A DNA stretch of 64,000 bases, from NCBI GenBank assembly GCA_963277665.1, contig OY728130.1, forward strand, positions 1,361,136,393 through 1,361,200,392, in the 5' to 3' direction. Position numbers and translations under genes: made by a program. Shown here one piece after another: positions 12,901-25,700 of this stretch (positions within the stretch are counted from its first letter, which is position 1; every line of letters begins with the position of its first letter). This DNA comes from Viscum album. Lineage: Eukaryota; Streptophyta; Magnoliopsida; Santalales; Viscaceae. The notes beneath the pieces are model-generated. The model made no database searches and was not told the DNA's origin. It worked only from the letters and a program-made list of their open reading frames with translations.

Positions 12901-13399
12901 TTCATCCTCAACACTTGTTCAAAGAAACTTCCAGTAGACATATATTATTCCTTAGCTATTGAAAATGCAACTAGATGTTTCTTATTACTAGACCATGAAA
13001 CTGTGAACTTTCCTAAAAATCGACAAGTACATGAGGTAATTTTTCAATCTAATCTACACACTCCAAAATCAGTATTTGAATGAAAAATTTGAATTAAAAT
13101 AATAAATTTTTAGGTAAAGAAGAGATAAAAAATAGTTTCTTTTAAATATCTAAAAAACCATTTAACCTAAGTAAGAGGATATTCCTTTGTTTTTGATGGA
13201 AATATTTTACAAAGAAAAATATAAAACATAATGTTTGTTCTACCAGTAGTAATATATTTTAAACTATCAATCATACATCTGTATAAATTGTTGTCCACTA
13301 ATTTTTTCGTTTCATCTTGGGCATGTTTTACTTTAGTACTCATGGAAGTTTTATAAGTATTACTATTTTCATGTCTAAAATTTCTATTAAATTTATAAT

Positions 13400-14110
13400 A
13401 TATATTTTTTGATTTAAAAAATTTCCAAAATATCTTTGATAAATGTTAAAGAAAGAAATAGATTTATTTCTCCCATCATACTCATTTTAAATTCTTTTTT
13501 CCAATGTTTTGAAAAATCATTACAAATATTTTGATTAGTTGAACCAAAAATAAAATTATCTATATCTTTTTTTACTAATAAAATTTCAGAATAATTTTTT
13601 TACTTAAATAGAATATGATCTTTCAACCCCAATAAAAACCCATTTATCAAAATAAATGAACTCAATTTTCATACTCAACCCTTGGTTATTTTTTATTTCT
13701 ATAAAGAGTTTTGGTATTTTTGAAAATATAATTTGGTAGATGAGGGTTTTTAAAATCTAGATACCATTAAAAATATACATCCTCCATTAAGTAACCTTAA
13801 AAAAAATAAGATTTTACATCAATATTATATAATTTAAAATTCATATACAATGCATAGAATAATATTATTCTAATGGATTCTAGCCTAGAAATTAGAGAAA
13901 CTGTTTCCTTATAATATATCACCTCTTCATGGTTATAACATTTAGAAACTATTCTGGAATTATTCCTAGAAAATTTCCCTTGAACATCTTTCTTATTTCT
14001 AAATACCCATTTGGTTCCTATCATTGGATGGTTTTTGGGTGAATCAACTTATTGCCAAACTTTATTTCTATTAAACAATTTTAGATATTCCTATATAATT
14101 ATCATACATA
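13400..14110 (-). pseudogene. copia reverse transcriptase (remnant)
   Basis: The longest open piece (13797-14024) reads MIGTKWVFRNKKD, then ARLESIR-like and MNFKLYNIDVKSYF, which is the start of the copia RT domain. Further on (13400-13700) pieces such as LPNYIF, DIDNFIFGSTNQNICN and FKMSMMGEINLFL continue the domain. The catalytic YVDD region is replaced by KDIDN, so the enzyme would be dead. Frames shift several times between pieces. Confidence 0.75.
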
Positions 14111-14479
14111 TTCCATATTCTAAGTCTTATTCTATAGATTTATGTTTAAAATGGGATATAAAGGCTATGAAATCATATAGGTTTCTGAAATTCCTTATAG
14201 CCTTAACATTTTCCTCAAGATCTCCTATTACAATCTCTAAAAGATGGTATTGTAAGGTTCTAGCCTTTCTAGGTAAATAATATTCAAGTTCCTCAATTTC
14301 ATATTCTTCTAAACTATATTGATTCGGATCATATTCTAATTTATTTTAATTTAAATATTTAAAAGAGTCTAGTATCAAGTTTTTCAAAAATTAGTGACTT
14401 CATCTATTTTATTTTTTTGATATCAAATGGATCACTTTCATCAAACTTCACATGAATAGATTCCTTAATTATCATTGAT

Positions 14480-15500
14480 TTTGTTAAACATTATAAAATA
14501 ATTTTAAGTAGATGAATATTGAATAAATATTCTTTCATCATCCTTTGGATCAAAGTTACCAATGTATTCATTAGTGTTAATGATATACAACTTTCATCTA
14601 AAAAACTTTAAAGTATTAACTTTAAGTTTTTTAAATTCTATAACTCTTAGACAATATTTTTGAAAAAAGGTCTGATTAAAACTATACTCATGATATGTCA
14701 AGAGATACAAACAATTTCTACCCCAAAGAGGTATTAATAATATATTTAATCAATAAATTTCTTGACATTTCTTGAATAGTTTTACTTCTTATTTCAATAA
14801 TTTCATTTTTGTTGTGTTCTTGGAGAAAAGAAAGTATATTTAATAACAAGGTTTAAGAAAAAATAATTAAATTTCTGATTATTAAAATCTTCTCCATTAT
14901 CACTTCTGATGAAATTATTTTTAAATCATTTTCATTTGAAATAGATTTTCAAAAAATCAAAAAAATAAAAAAATTCACTTTTATAATTTAGACACTAAAC
15001 CCAGGTAAATATGAAAAAATCATCAAAAAAAAATTAAAAAATATTCCTTCCAAGTTTTATATGCTTGAAAGTCAAAAAAATTCTCAGTGGATGAGTTCTA
15101 ATGGTTTCATAGTAGAAAACTTGTTAATATATTTAAAATTATAATTATTCCATTTGTCTATTTGGAATTCATCCCAAACCCTATTCGTATAAAACTTAAG
15201 AATGGGATGATTTGGAACTAATTTTTTCTTAGATAACTTAGTTAGAGAATACATATTATAATATCCAATTCTTCTATAATTTATCCATGAATCATTTATT
15301 TAATTATTTAAACAATTCAATTTATATTTACATAAGGAACTAGGGTTAAAAGTATAAATGTTTTATATATTGGGTGCTCTAAACTTAAGTAGTTTATAAT
15401 TAAAAATAGACCATGTATTGTTAGAAAAATCAACTAAAAATCCATCGTCATAGAGTTGAGAAATACTTATCAGATTGTGCTTCAACACCTGAATATAGAA
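14480..15500 (-). pseudogene. copia GAG-pre-integrase and integrase (remnant)
   Basis: In element sense the order is HNLISISQLYDDGF (about 15450-15490), DSWINYRRIGY with the remains of the zinc-binding region (15240-15290), and PLELIH (about 15085). Then come IRSDNGEDFNN (about 14890) and YIGNFDPKDDERIF (about 14545). These correspond to the linker, HHCC region and catalytic core of copia integrase. The piece around IRSDNGEDF marks the second catalytic aspartate. Stops are frequent. Confidence 0.65.
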
Positions 15501-15574
15501 AAATTTATTTATTCAATTTTTTAGATCTATAAATGACCCAAATCCAATTATATTTCCTTTATCAATATGTCCAA

Positions 15575-15700
15575 AGGTAACTAAGCCTCCATCTACTTTT
15601 GATAGTACATGAAAATTTGACAAATCTCCACTCATGTGTCTTGAGAATCCACTATCGATGTACCATATATAAATTTTTTCCTTATATATTTTCTCCTAAA
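15575..15700 (-). pseudogene. copia aspartic protease (remnant)
   Basis: The minus strand reads WYIDSGFSRHMSGDLSNFH followed by GGLVTFG and KGNIIGFG without a stop. The DSG triplet of the protease active site is intact. This domain cuts the copia polyprotein. It lies just upstream of the GAG-pre-integrase remnant, as expected. Confidence 0.75.
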
Positions 15701-16554
15701 AAACATCAAATAAAATATTTTTTTGGTACAAAAACGATCTTGGGTCTATCAGTGTCAACCAACAATAATCTGGGTAACCAAATCTGTCTAATTTTTCTAG
15801 AATTTATAGAATTAATATCATAAATATTACTATTAGTAATATATTTATTTATACCAATAATATATGTATTTTTAATGAAATAGTTGTTATCATATTGAAC
15901 CTTAATTCTATAAAAATAATAAATAAAACTAGACATTTTGTAGTTCTTTGATCTTAGAATAATATAGTTTTTATATAAAATTGGTTTTTCATAATTTCTA
16001 CCAATACCAAATTTTTTATTTTAAAGAAAATTTGTTATAAGGATTTAATTTAAAGAATATTCCACCTTATTCAATATACTAGATTTTTTAAAGGATTTTA
16101 CTTCATACTATAATTCATTAATTCACATTTCGCGCATTGTGCAGTTTGAAGTTGATTTACATAATTTCCCTTTTAAATTATGGTGATATTTTTTCATGGA
16201 ATATTTATCAACTCATAAAACATTATTTATATTTTTCAATGATTTATTATTTTTTAATAGGTATTCATATTTTTTTTCTCAAGAATATAAAACTATTCAA
16301 CTAATTTATCACTTGATAATATTTTAGAATCAGAAGAAGAAGGGTAGTATGATAGTATCGTGTCTTATTTTTTTGCAAAAAGAACATATTTTCTTTTAGA
16401 TTTGATTTCTCATTCTCTAAATCCTAATTTGATGAGACAATGGAGTCTTTGTAAATAGTCCATGAATCCTTTATAGAATTTTAAACTTTTTATTCATAAT
16501 TATAATTCATTTGGTACTTATTCTCTTTCTTTTATACTTTTAATTTTTCTTTTT

Positions 16555-17465
16555 TTAGCTGCGGGAAATCAAGTCTGATATGCCCCATTTTCTTGAATTC
16601 AAAAAACCAACCCTCATTCAGATTGTGATCATTGTTTTTGGAATCATTTTAAGACTTCTTTTAGCCTATTTTACTATTATATAATTTATTTAACCATCTA
16701 TATAGGTGATAAAATTATTCTTCAATGTTTTAACAACTATATTCATTTGAGGATATGACATACTTCTTAATATTTTTCCTTTTTATTATGGCATTAAATT
16801 TTAGATAAATATTATACCTACTGATCATTATATAATATTCTTCTCAAGTTTTTATTTCATCTAAATAAATCATCAATGTACCAATAAAATCATTTATTTT
16901 TTAACTTTTAAAAGGTTTGGATTTTCTAATAGTAGTAGTTATTTCATTCTATTTAGAGGCTAAATCTCTATAAACTTTCAAATCCTAATCTGGTTACACA
17001 ATTATATCACCCAAGGAAGATAAACCATTAACTATTTTAGTCATTTTTTCATTCATTTGAGTAATTATTTATCCATTATACATACTGAAAGTATAAAACA
17101 TTATCTTGATAGTATTATCTCTAAGATATTTTACATTGTTAGTTACTTCATAATAAATAGCTATAGTTTGACACATTTAACATATAGTAGTACATTGATA
17201 AAAAGAATTAAACTCATCAGGATTGATTCTGAAAATTATAACATTCATATCTTTTGAATTTAAATCATATTAATCTTACTACACATCATCCCTCTTTTAT
17301 GGTTCTGTATGAATTTTCCAAGGTTTAACAATATTCATATAATCTTTGAATCTATGTTTTCTTAAATATATGATCATTCGAACATTCCAATAACCATAGT
17401 TTATATATTATTGTATGATGCTCTGATCATTGAAATTACTTCTTTGTGATCAGTCATATACATTT
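16555..17465 (-). pseudogene. copia gag with decayed zinc knuckle (remnant)
   Basis: In element sense the N-terminal part reads YWNVRMIIYLRKH (about 17340-17400). The middle reads IVNGLSSLGDIIV and INDFIGTLMIYLDEI (16840-17050). A zinc-knuckle region reads FFEFKKMGHIRLDFPQLKK (about 16558-16612). In the knuckle the cysteines are replaced by phenylalanine while the histidine remains, so metal binding would be lost. The order and wording match copia gag (UBN2 type). Many stops. Confidence 0.65.
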
Positions 17466-17545
17466 TTTCTTCATAGATATCTTAAAATCATTATTGCATG
17501 AGCATAAAAAAATTAATAAAATTTAAAACCTTTGATAGAAATTTT

Positions 17546-19780
17546 TGGTTGGAATAAACATGAAGGTGCAAGAGGGAAGTGAATTGTGTCCTTTTAAAAT
17601 ACCTATATAATTTGAAATAAATCCCTCAATTATATTTATAAATTAATAGAGAATTATGATCTTTGAATAGATTGATTATAAGAATAATGAGTAAGAATAA
17701 AATAACAAATTTTATAGTGGTTCAGTAAACAAAGTCTCTCTAGTTCACTTCACCAATGATCTCCCCGCGTGTTTGATGATTTTAACTAATTTGGCCATTT
17801 TATCAAGGAACTCAGAAAATGAGTGTAGTAGGTTTACACATTATAAAAAATCATGTTCTTTTCTAAGGAACCTTTATTTCCACAGCTTAGTATGAGAAGA
17901 TGACACTCCACCATAACTAAGTATGATCAGTAAAAACTTCAAATGAATAAGATATGATGTAAGAAGCTTAAACATATTCATAATATAGTTACATCAACAA
18001 GTGACTTATGATGGATCTTCTTATTTAGAGAATAAAATATTTAAGTAATTATAGATCAATAATAATCCTTTTTGCATAATATCTTTATATAATTACAAAA
18101 ATTTAAAAATAACCTTTCATATCATTATAAAAACACACAAAAAATATCCTAACATGTATATATCCAAATTTTAGTCCTAAAATCTTCAATGAAATATAGA
18201 TGATTATCAAAAAATATTCACAACAACAAAAAAAATAATATTTTCCAAAATTCCTAATAAAATGATAAAGAGATTTAACTTTTTGGATGTTTAGAAAAAT
18301 AAAGAGTTGTTTAAGAAGACTTTATTCCCTAATTCACTTATTATTTATTCTATATATGTGGAGATTCTATAAAAGGACCATATTTTGAAGATAAAATCCA
18401 TTAAAAATAAATAATAACATAGGTTTGATATTGGTCAAACATATCTAAAAATATCAAAAGATAAATCACCATATTCTAATCACTCAGCATGTTTGAGATT
18501 TGAATTTAAATTCCCACTTAAAATCATAAATTCTCTTAAAAATAGGAATGATTTAATTCATTTATAAATAGCCTTAGAATCTTTTTCTGAATAGATTTTA
18601 ATGATATATTTATTCTAGCTAAACTATATCCAAAATCTTGATAAATATATAGAATTACAATTCTATAGATGACTGCTTCAAATGTAGGGATTTTCTATGT
18701 GTACAATATATTAAAAATTATGGTTCAAAACATACCATTGATTAAGAATATTTAGTCAACTAACCATACATTGGATCCTAAATTGTATGTTTCTTCACAA
18801 AATTTTGGTTCCAATTTCAAATGTTTAGATTAAATATAGGCTATAAAAGTATCATTCATGATTGGAATTTAGGTTTTGAAACTTAACATTATTTTCAAAC
18901 CTAGAGTTCAAAATTGTGATTCTATATAGCTTAAAAATTTATATAATACTTAGAAAAACATTAAACCATTTCTTTCCACAATTTTAGAGGGAATAAAATA
19001 AATATTTTAATTAATATAATCTATAAATTCACTTAATGAAACTTCATTAGTAAAACATATGTGGGGTATTTTTGAGTATCAAAATAAATAATAAAAAAAA
19101 TGAAATTTTTGGATCAACTTTCACATGCACAACAACATGATGCAACAACAAGAATAAAATATTTTTCATGGAAAATAATAAATTCTATAGGGTGGTAAAA
19201 ATATATAGATCCTATGTAATATGAATATTTTTATTCCATATAACCAAGAATTTAAAATTATATATTATAAAAATTAAAGTATAAAAACTCACAAATTAAT
19301 TAAAAAATGGATAAAAAGAAATCATGATTTCATATATAACTAAAATACATTTAGAAACTGAGATTTTTGAACCTAAGTTTTTCATTTATTTTCATTGATG
19401 TGTCAATATGTGTTTGGTGTGTTTAAGATGAAATGATGATTCTTGGAGGATTTTTATGGATTCAAAGAATGGAATTGAATGTCAATATTACGAAATTATC
19501 CTTCTAATTATGATTATTTTTGAGCTTTTTTATAATGTCAAAGACTCAGGTCAATGATAATTTACTATTTTTAATAAGGAATAAGAGTTGAAGGCCCAAA
19601 AGAAGAAATTAATCTAATAAATAAATCAATAAATACCAATAAATATAATTATTATTTCATGAGGAGTTATTTTAAGGCCATAAAAATATATTTATATTTT
19701 TCATGACTAATTATTAATGGAAACATTTGAGGGTAGTTTTTGGAATTATTATTTGGTGGAAATTTTTACTTACAAATATA
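17546..19780. other. AT-rich stretch, possible copia LTR at its left end
   Basis: The first 200 bases carry LTR-like blocks (see the copia entry). From about 17900 to 19780 I see no protein remnant, tandem repeat or structured RNA. It may be old LTR or untranslated retroelement sequence. Confidence 0.4.
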
Positions 19781-21634
19781 TTCTAATTGATTAGAAAAAA
19801 ATATACCAACCAACTAGCCAGAAAAATGGATTCCACAACCATTGCTTAGGTAGGTAGGGTCAGGCTCTAGCTAGATAAGGTAGCGCTTGAGTATAGTGGG
19901 AGGTGATGCCTAAATGAATAGATGTGGTGGGTGTGAATAGTGTGAATATACATTCACATGGAGGTGATTAAGCCACTATATGGGGTGACACAATGGTGTG
20001 TGGTAGTGGTGTGCTATATGGTTTTGGGAACAGACCCCCAGCTACCCACCTAGACACTGAAGGAAAATAATCAATTATTAAGGATTTCTTGACTCAGCGA
20101 ATGTCCATGGGATTCTAAAGAACGCATATACTATTACTCCTCTAAAAATAAGTAGAAATATTAGTGTTATTCCTTGAGATGAATCTAGATAGAATGATTA
20201 TCACTGAGAGATAATATTCAACATCATAATGCTTGATGGGTTCTTATACATCAGACTTCCTTCTTTCCATGACAGTGATCATCAATATATGATCGAATAG
20301 TCAAGTTCTTGAGATATATTGGATAAGAACCTCCATGTATGAAATATCCATATTTCATACATGAATAAGTTTGAAAAAATATTATTTTATTGAGGATGAT
20401 ATGAAGTTACAATGATGAGATCACAAATAATATTACATACATTATTAATTCATGTGATTCAGGACTCATGCATGCGATAAATCCCTAGAAAATAAGAAAC
20501 CAATCATGGAGGTAATGATTCCATGTTTTACAACATCATAATGATCTGATATGGAAACTCACGTTAAAATATTTTAATTCCAAGATCTTTGGTTTTATTA
20601 CTGGGTATTGAATCAAATTTATTTATGAGACCCGATTCAGTGAAAGATAAGGAAGGAAGGTAGTGAATCTATCCTATAAATGGAGAATCACCATGGCTGA
20701 GTAAGCTTATTGCCCATGTTTTTAGATGATATCTTATTTTCCATAAAATAAGGAATCTGTAATGCCTTTTCTTTACGAAGAGAAGATCTGAGGGCTACCC
20801 TAGTCATGAAGGAAGTATCACATCCTTTTTAAATATGAATATCCCACTCAAGAGTTCCATGATAAAACTATAAATGAGTTTTGTGAGCTCTATATCCTTT
20901 TAAATAACTAATGATGAGTACCTATTTTGGTTTTCATAATGTTCCATAGATACCATGCTTGCATATACTTGTGTGAAACATGGGTCACACCAAATATTTT
21001 ATGAACAAGAACCACTATCAACACCTATATGATATACTTTAATGATGGGAGATAAAAATGTGTTATGTGTTTTATGATACATATGAATTCATTAAGTCTT
21101 TGTAAAGGTTTTGTATATATGTGAATAGAATAAACAACTTGGGTTTTTAAATCTTTATTGAAGGCAGTATATGCGTGACTACATGTACATACAAATATTT
21201 TCATGTAAACACCATATTGAAATTTTTTAGAATGTGAAATATATCCTACATGCATGAAGTTATCTTTTGATAAGTGATAATTCATGAAGATAATAATTTG
21301 AGATTCTGAAAGATTATTTATGCATAAAATGTGGAAGAATTTGTGTGCACCACTATCACATGTTAATTGAGACTGAGACTTAATCTGAAGAAGGAAGAAT
21401 ACTATCTAGAGATTTTTTTTCATTGAGGTAACTTATAATACTTAGTTTATCAGAAATTATTGAGCAAGACAAACAGAAATAATCAATTGGTATTGAAGGT
21501 TCTTGATGTGTACCTGAGAAAACATGATCCCATGGGATGGTGGATGAAGACTATCATATATAAAATTGATGATCTTTCTATTTTAGGATCAACATTAAAG
21601 AAGGGAACAATTGTTTCATTTGTATATATAATAA
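19780..21634. other. Unassigned stretch, partly less AT-rich
   Basis: 19840-20060 is G-richer than its surroundings, with repeated GTGGTGG/GTGTG patterns. No coding remnant is convincing on either strand. The longest open stretch is 86 codons at 21025-21285 on the minus strand and resembles nothing I know. From about 20900 the DNA may belong to the LTR-like block that ends near 22745. Confidence 0.3.
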
Positions 21635-21812
21635 GAAGTATCTCAATTGGATATGGGAGTAGTGGAAGTCTTTCAATTGGATATAGAAGAAAAAAATATC
21701 TTAGTTAGAGTTGGGAGTAGTGGAAGTATTTGAGTTGGAGTTGTAATCAGAAGAAGTCTATTAGATAGAGTTGGGAGTTGTAGAAGCCTTTTATTTGGTG
21801 TTGGAAGTAGAA
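21635..21812 (+). repeat. 30-bp minisatellite, six degenerate units
   Basis: Six units begin GAAGTATCTC, GAAGTCTTTC, AATATCTTAG, GAAGTATTTG, GAAGTCTATT and GAAGCCTTTT. Five are 30 bp long and one is 28 bp. The common frame is GAAGT-TTT-AGTTGGAGTTGGGAGTAG. The period is a multiple of three, but the 28-bp unit and a stop break any reading. Confidence 0.8.
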
Positions 21813-21904
21813 GAAGATACAATGTGACCTTTTATCAATCAATGTAATTAATAATAAGATTACAATAGAGAACCCATGTTCATTTTTGTATATAAGGTTA
21901 GGCT

Positions 21905-22618
21905 CACTACTAGAAAAAAGACCTATACCCATGTTATTTATAAAAATTGTGGCTATAGGCCACACTTATAGCCTATATTTTACAAAACCATGGATATAGG
22001 TATTTTTTCATAGGCTATAGCCACACTTATCTTAAACCGTGGCTATAAAGAACACCTATATCCATGGTTATTCTAAATTGTGGCAACAGGTTTCCCATAA
22101 ATGTGTGGGGGGAAAAATTTTTCATAGAAAGTGTGAGAGAAAAAATATTGCCATGGTTTGAGAGATATTTCCATAGTTTATAAATATAAATATATATATA
22201 TATATAAACCAATAATGTTCTATAGATTTGTGGTTATGTGGTTGGTTTCTAATAGTAGGGGTCTATGGATCAAATCCGGCTAGTAACATTTTTTTAGAAG
22301 CCTGTAACCACAGTTTAAAAGGGCTATAAACATAGTTTTCCACCATAGAAATATACCTATTGGCTTAATTTCAAACCATTGAAGGAGGTATATTCCCATG
22401 GGGTATAATTGTGGCTATTTACCTATTACCATGGTTCTAAAACCATGGATATAGGTATATTTTTAGAATATATAGCTGTGGATATAGACCTTGTAAACCA
22501 TGGATATATCTCAGTCCTATTTTTATGCCAATAGGATCCACCACCAGCTGGACCATGGATATAATCTATATCCATAGTTTTTACCTCTATATCCATGTTT
22601 TTTGACTGTTCTAATAGG
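21905..22618. mobile_element. Short non-autonomous CACTA (En/Spm) transposon
   Basis: The left end is CACTACTAGAAAAAAG, the typical plant CACTA terminus. The right end, read inverted, is CCTATTAGAACAGTC, a decayed partner. Between them a subterminal motif around CCATGGATATAGGT recurs many times in both orientations, as expected for transposase-binding repeats of this superfamily. There is no coding capacity in 714 bp. A clear 3-bp target duplication is not seen, so the right limit is uncertain. A short (TA)n run lies at 22190-22205. Confidence 0.65.
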
Positions 22619-22639
22619 ATAATTTTCTATTTGTGACTA

Positions 22640-22745
22640 TGTGATATCAATGAGTGGATTCAGAACCTTAATACGTTTAATAGGTTGAATTCAAATAATA
22701 TAATTCATAAAATTAAACCATTTATTCACCCCCTCTTAGTGAAAA
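22640..22745 (+). repeat. Copia-type LTR end
   Basis: The block ends in TTATTCACCCCCTCTTAGTG. Such a run is familiar near the ends of plant SIRE/Maximus-type LTRs. It adjoins LARD-2 LTR sequence that starts mid-LTR at about 22746, so it marks an insertion or truncation junction. The CACTA element at 21905 may be inserted in the same LTR. The opposite LTR was not found. Confidence 0.4.
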
Positions 22746-25700
22746 ATATGACTTGGGGATATTTCAAAAATATTAAGGAAAATACATTATTTTGTAATAA
22801 ACATGGAAAATTATAGATTAATCATATAATAAGTGGTCCTCATGATGTTAAATTACATTAATGTCATAACCATTAAATCAAATATTTTTCTCACTCATTT
22901 GGTAAAAAGTATGTTATTCAGAAAATGAAAAGAAGATTCTTTTAAAACCTTTTTATAAAAATTATAAATTTTGTAAAATTTAATTGAAAACTCATTGAAT
23001 AATAGTAAAAAATATTGTGGAAAACTTTTTATAAAACATGTATATAAAGGAAAAAGGTTTTCTAATCAGAAGAGTAGGAATATGGTTGGATTTTTCTTTA
23101 AGAAAAATGAATCATTTTGAGCATCGAAGAGAGAAAAATGGTAATAAAAATTAAAATTCTAAAAAATAACTATATTAGAAGAAAAAAAGAAAAGATTTTA
23201 TAAAAAAATGATTATATAATTTCCTCAATATAAATTCAAACATAAACAATCCCTACTAAATTGGGGTTGGAACATATATTCCTTAAAAATTTAGTAATCT
23301 CGGAATCAAAACCTCATAAAATAGAGGACATTATATAATTTTTAAATCTCTAAAATTTACTGTAAGATAAAAAAAAATAATTCAAGGATAATCTATAAAC
23401 CCTATATTAGAAAAAAGTGATGAATATGTAATATGTCTCACATAAGTAAAAGTGAGATGAGAAACCAATACTTAAAGTATTGTCTCACTTAATATGTGTT
23501 TAAAACACTTATATAATTAATTTTTTTTATTATAAATATATTATCGAACAATATTAATTCATATAATACCATATATGATATACTTATGACATCTTATCAC
23601 TGGTTTATTAATAATTCTAATTAAAATCTCTTTTCTGGGTGATAAATGTAACTGTTTCCATGCATGTTTCGATTTGGTGGTTCTATTACTTGTAATTTGA
23701 ACATGAATACATAATATACATAATTTTATTCATATAATAGTTATCATATATACTCATTGTATACACTTTTATAACTATTCATTTATATTGGTTATGAAAA
23801 ATGAATTATATCCTTTTGTGGATATAGTAATACATATACACACACTAGTGATGTTTCCAATTTTTGATGGACAGAACAAAATAAAGTTAAATAATAATTA
23901 TTCTTGAAATATTCATTATTATATCATAAATATCATATATTTTTATTAAATATATCCTTATTACCAAATATATAAAGTGTAAATGAAAAACGAATCACAT
24001 CACTTCATGGAGGTGATAGTCTACATGTGCGCATGAGCAACATTGTCATTTCATAGCCAATGGAAAGATAATAAGATATATAATATATTATAATTTTAAA
24101 TGCATAATTATATCATAAATATAATCTATAAAAATTAAATAAATTATAATAAACTACCATTAATAATGTTTAAGGAAAATGAATCATATCATTACGTGGA
24201 GGTGGTAGTCCACATGTACACACGAGCGATATTTTCATTTCGCACATGATGAAAATGATATGGATAAATATAAATCCATACAAAAAATAACATAGTGGTA
24301 TATATAAGATACTAGTGTTATTATATTGTAATTTTAGTACATAATTAAAGGATTTATAATAAAAATTAGAATGAAAACACTCTGTTAAAATGATTACCTC
24401 ATATTTGAATAACTTCCTTTGGATCTCTCCTTAAAGACCATACATATGGCCGTAAAAAAACAAAGGAATATATAGAATGTATATAAATAAGTTAATAAGA
24501 GTTTTTTTAGGTTTTTTTCAATATATATGGATCATGGTGGTGTAAATAATATTTGAGAGGTGGATTCATTTTATAGCGAGTTAAAGGACACACTTGAAAT
24601 TACTTAAATGATTTTAATATAATAAATTATCTTTTATGTGAAAGTGGAACCAAGTAGAAATAATATTTATGATAATATATTTTAAGGTCTAAATCCTTTC
24701 TATCAATAAATTTTTAAAAGGTTTATATGAAATTTTAAACCTTATCTTTTGATTTAACCCCATCATTAGCAAATTTTAAACTTAATCGTGGTAAAAAATA
24801 AATAGTAAAGGGATATAAATTTTTTTATAAGGTAAAAATTGGATCAAAATGGTCAAATGATGGAATTTTTTACTTTATCCCATCCCCCTTAGCCTATTTT
24901 AATTTTTTTATAATTTTTTAAATTATTGAATAAAATATTATATAACATAAAACGTCATTAATGTCATCCTTTGAATATTTATTTAATTTGACTTTAAATA
25001 TAAGAATACAATTATATATTTTTAATATGGATCCTTTAACCATTAATTATACATTATAATTACCCCAAAATTTCATGGAGCTCCATAATTTATCTAAAAA
25101 CATATTTATTTCAAATTAATTAGTGAATTCTTATACTTCTTATATAGGAGTTTTGTCGACTTTGTATAAGAATTTAAGGTAATTATACCATAAATAAATA
25201 TTATAAATAAATTAAAATAATAAAATTAAATTATTAATCTTAAAAATAAAAAATTAAAACATATCATAGCTTCTTTTTATCTCCATAAAAAACTACATCT
25301 TTTATAAGAAAAGAGATCGATATTTTTTATTTTTCTTCTCTTAAAATAATATAGAAGTAATTATCAAAGAAAAAATGAAAACAATTGACATAAATTAGAA
25401 TAATGGATGATTATATTCAAACCCCTCTCAAAAAATATATTAAATTATGTTTTAGGGTAATTATAATGTCATATATCAGAGTTTTAACCTTGTTTTACCT
25501 GTTTTACTCTTACCGAGGGGACACATTTTTACCATGGTTACTATTAATAATGATAAAAAATTGGAAAATTACCAAATTTTAAACTCCAAATTCTAAATTA
25601 GTAATATAATTTTTATGATTAATTTTCTATAATTCTATGAAATAAATTTTAATATAAATTCATAAAACACACGGAAAACAATTTTTAGAAAAATGTCTTT

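Larger units (their letters stand above)
12640..17545 (-). mobile_element. Ty1/copia retrotransposon, SIRE/Maximus-like, decayed interior
   Basis: Minus-strand remnants of gag, protease, integrase, reverse transcriptase and RNase H follow one another in the Ty1/copia order, integrase before RT. All have many stops and shifts. A PBS-like TATCAAAGG lies at about 17528-17541 (minus). Beyond it are a plus-strand run GAGGGAAGTGAATTG and the block GTGGTTCAGTAAAC, which resemble LTR sequence of this group. LTR limits cannot be fixed and no LTR pair was found. The gag and RT wording is closest, from memory of the families, to SIRE/Maximus, but the lineage call is tentative. Confidence 0.7.

Noticed and set aside
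12865..13083. 72-codon plus-strand frame
   Set aside because: It is antisense to the copia RNase H and RT remnant, which reads better on the minus strand.
21640..22640. Coding gene around the minisatellite and CACTA element
   Set aside because: The longest frame (21460-21708) has no recognisable domain and runs through tandem repeats.
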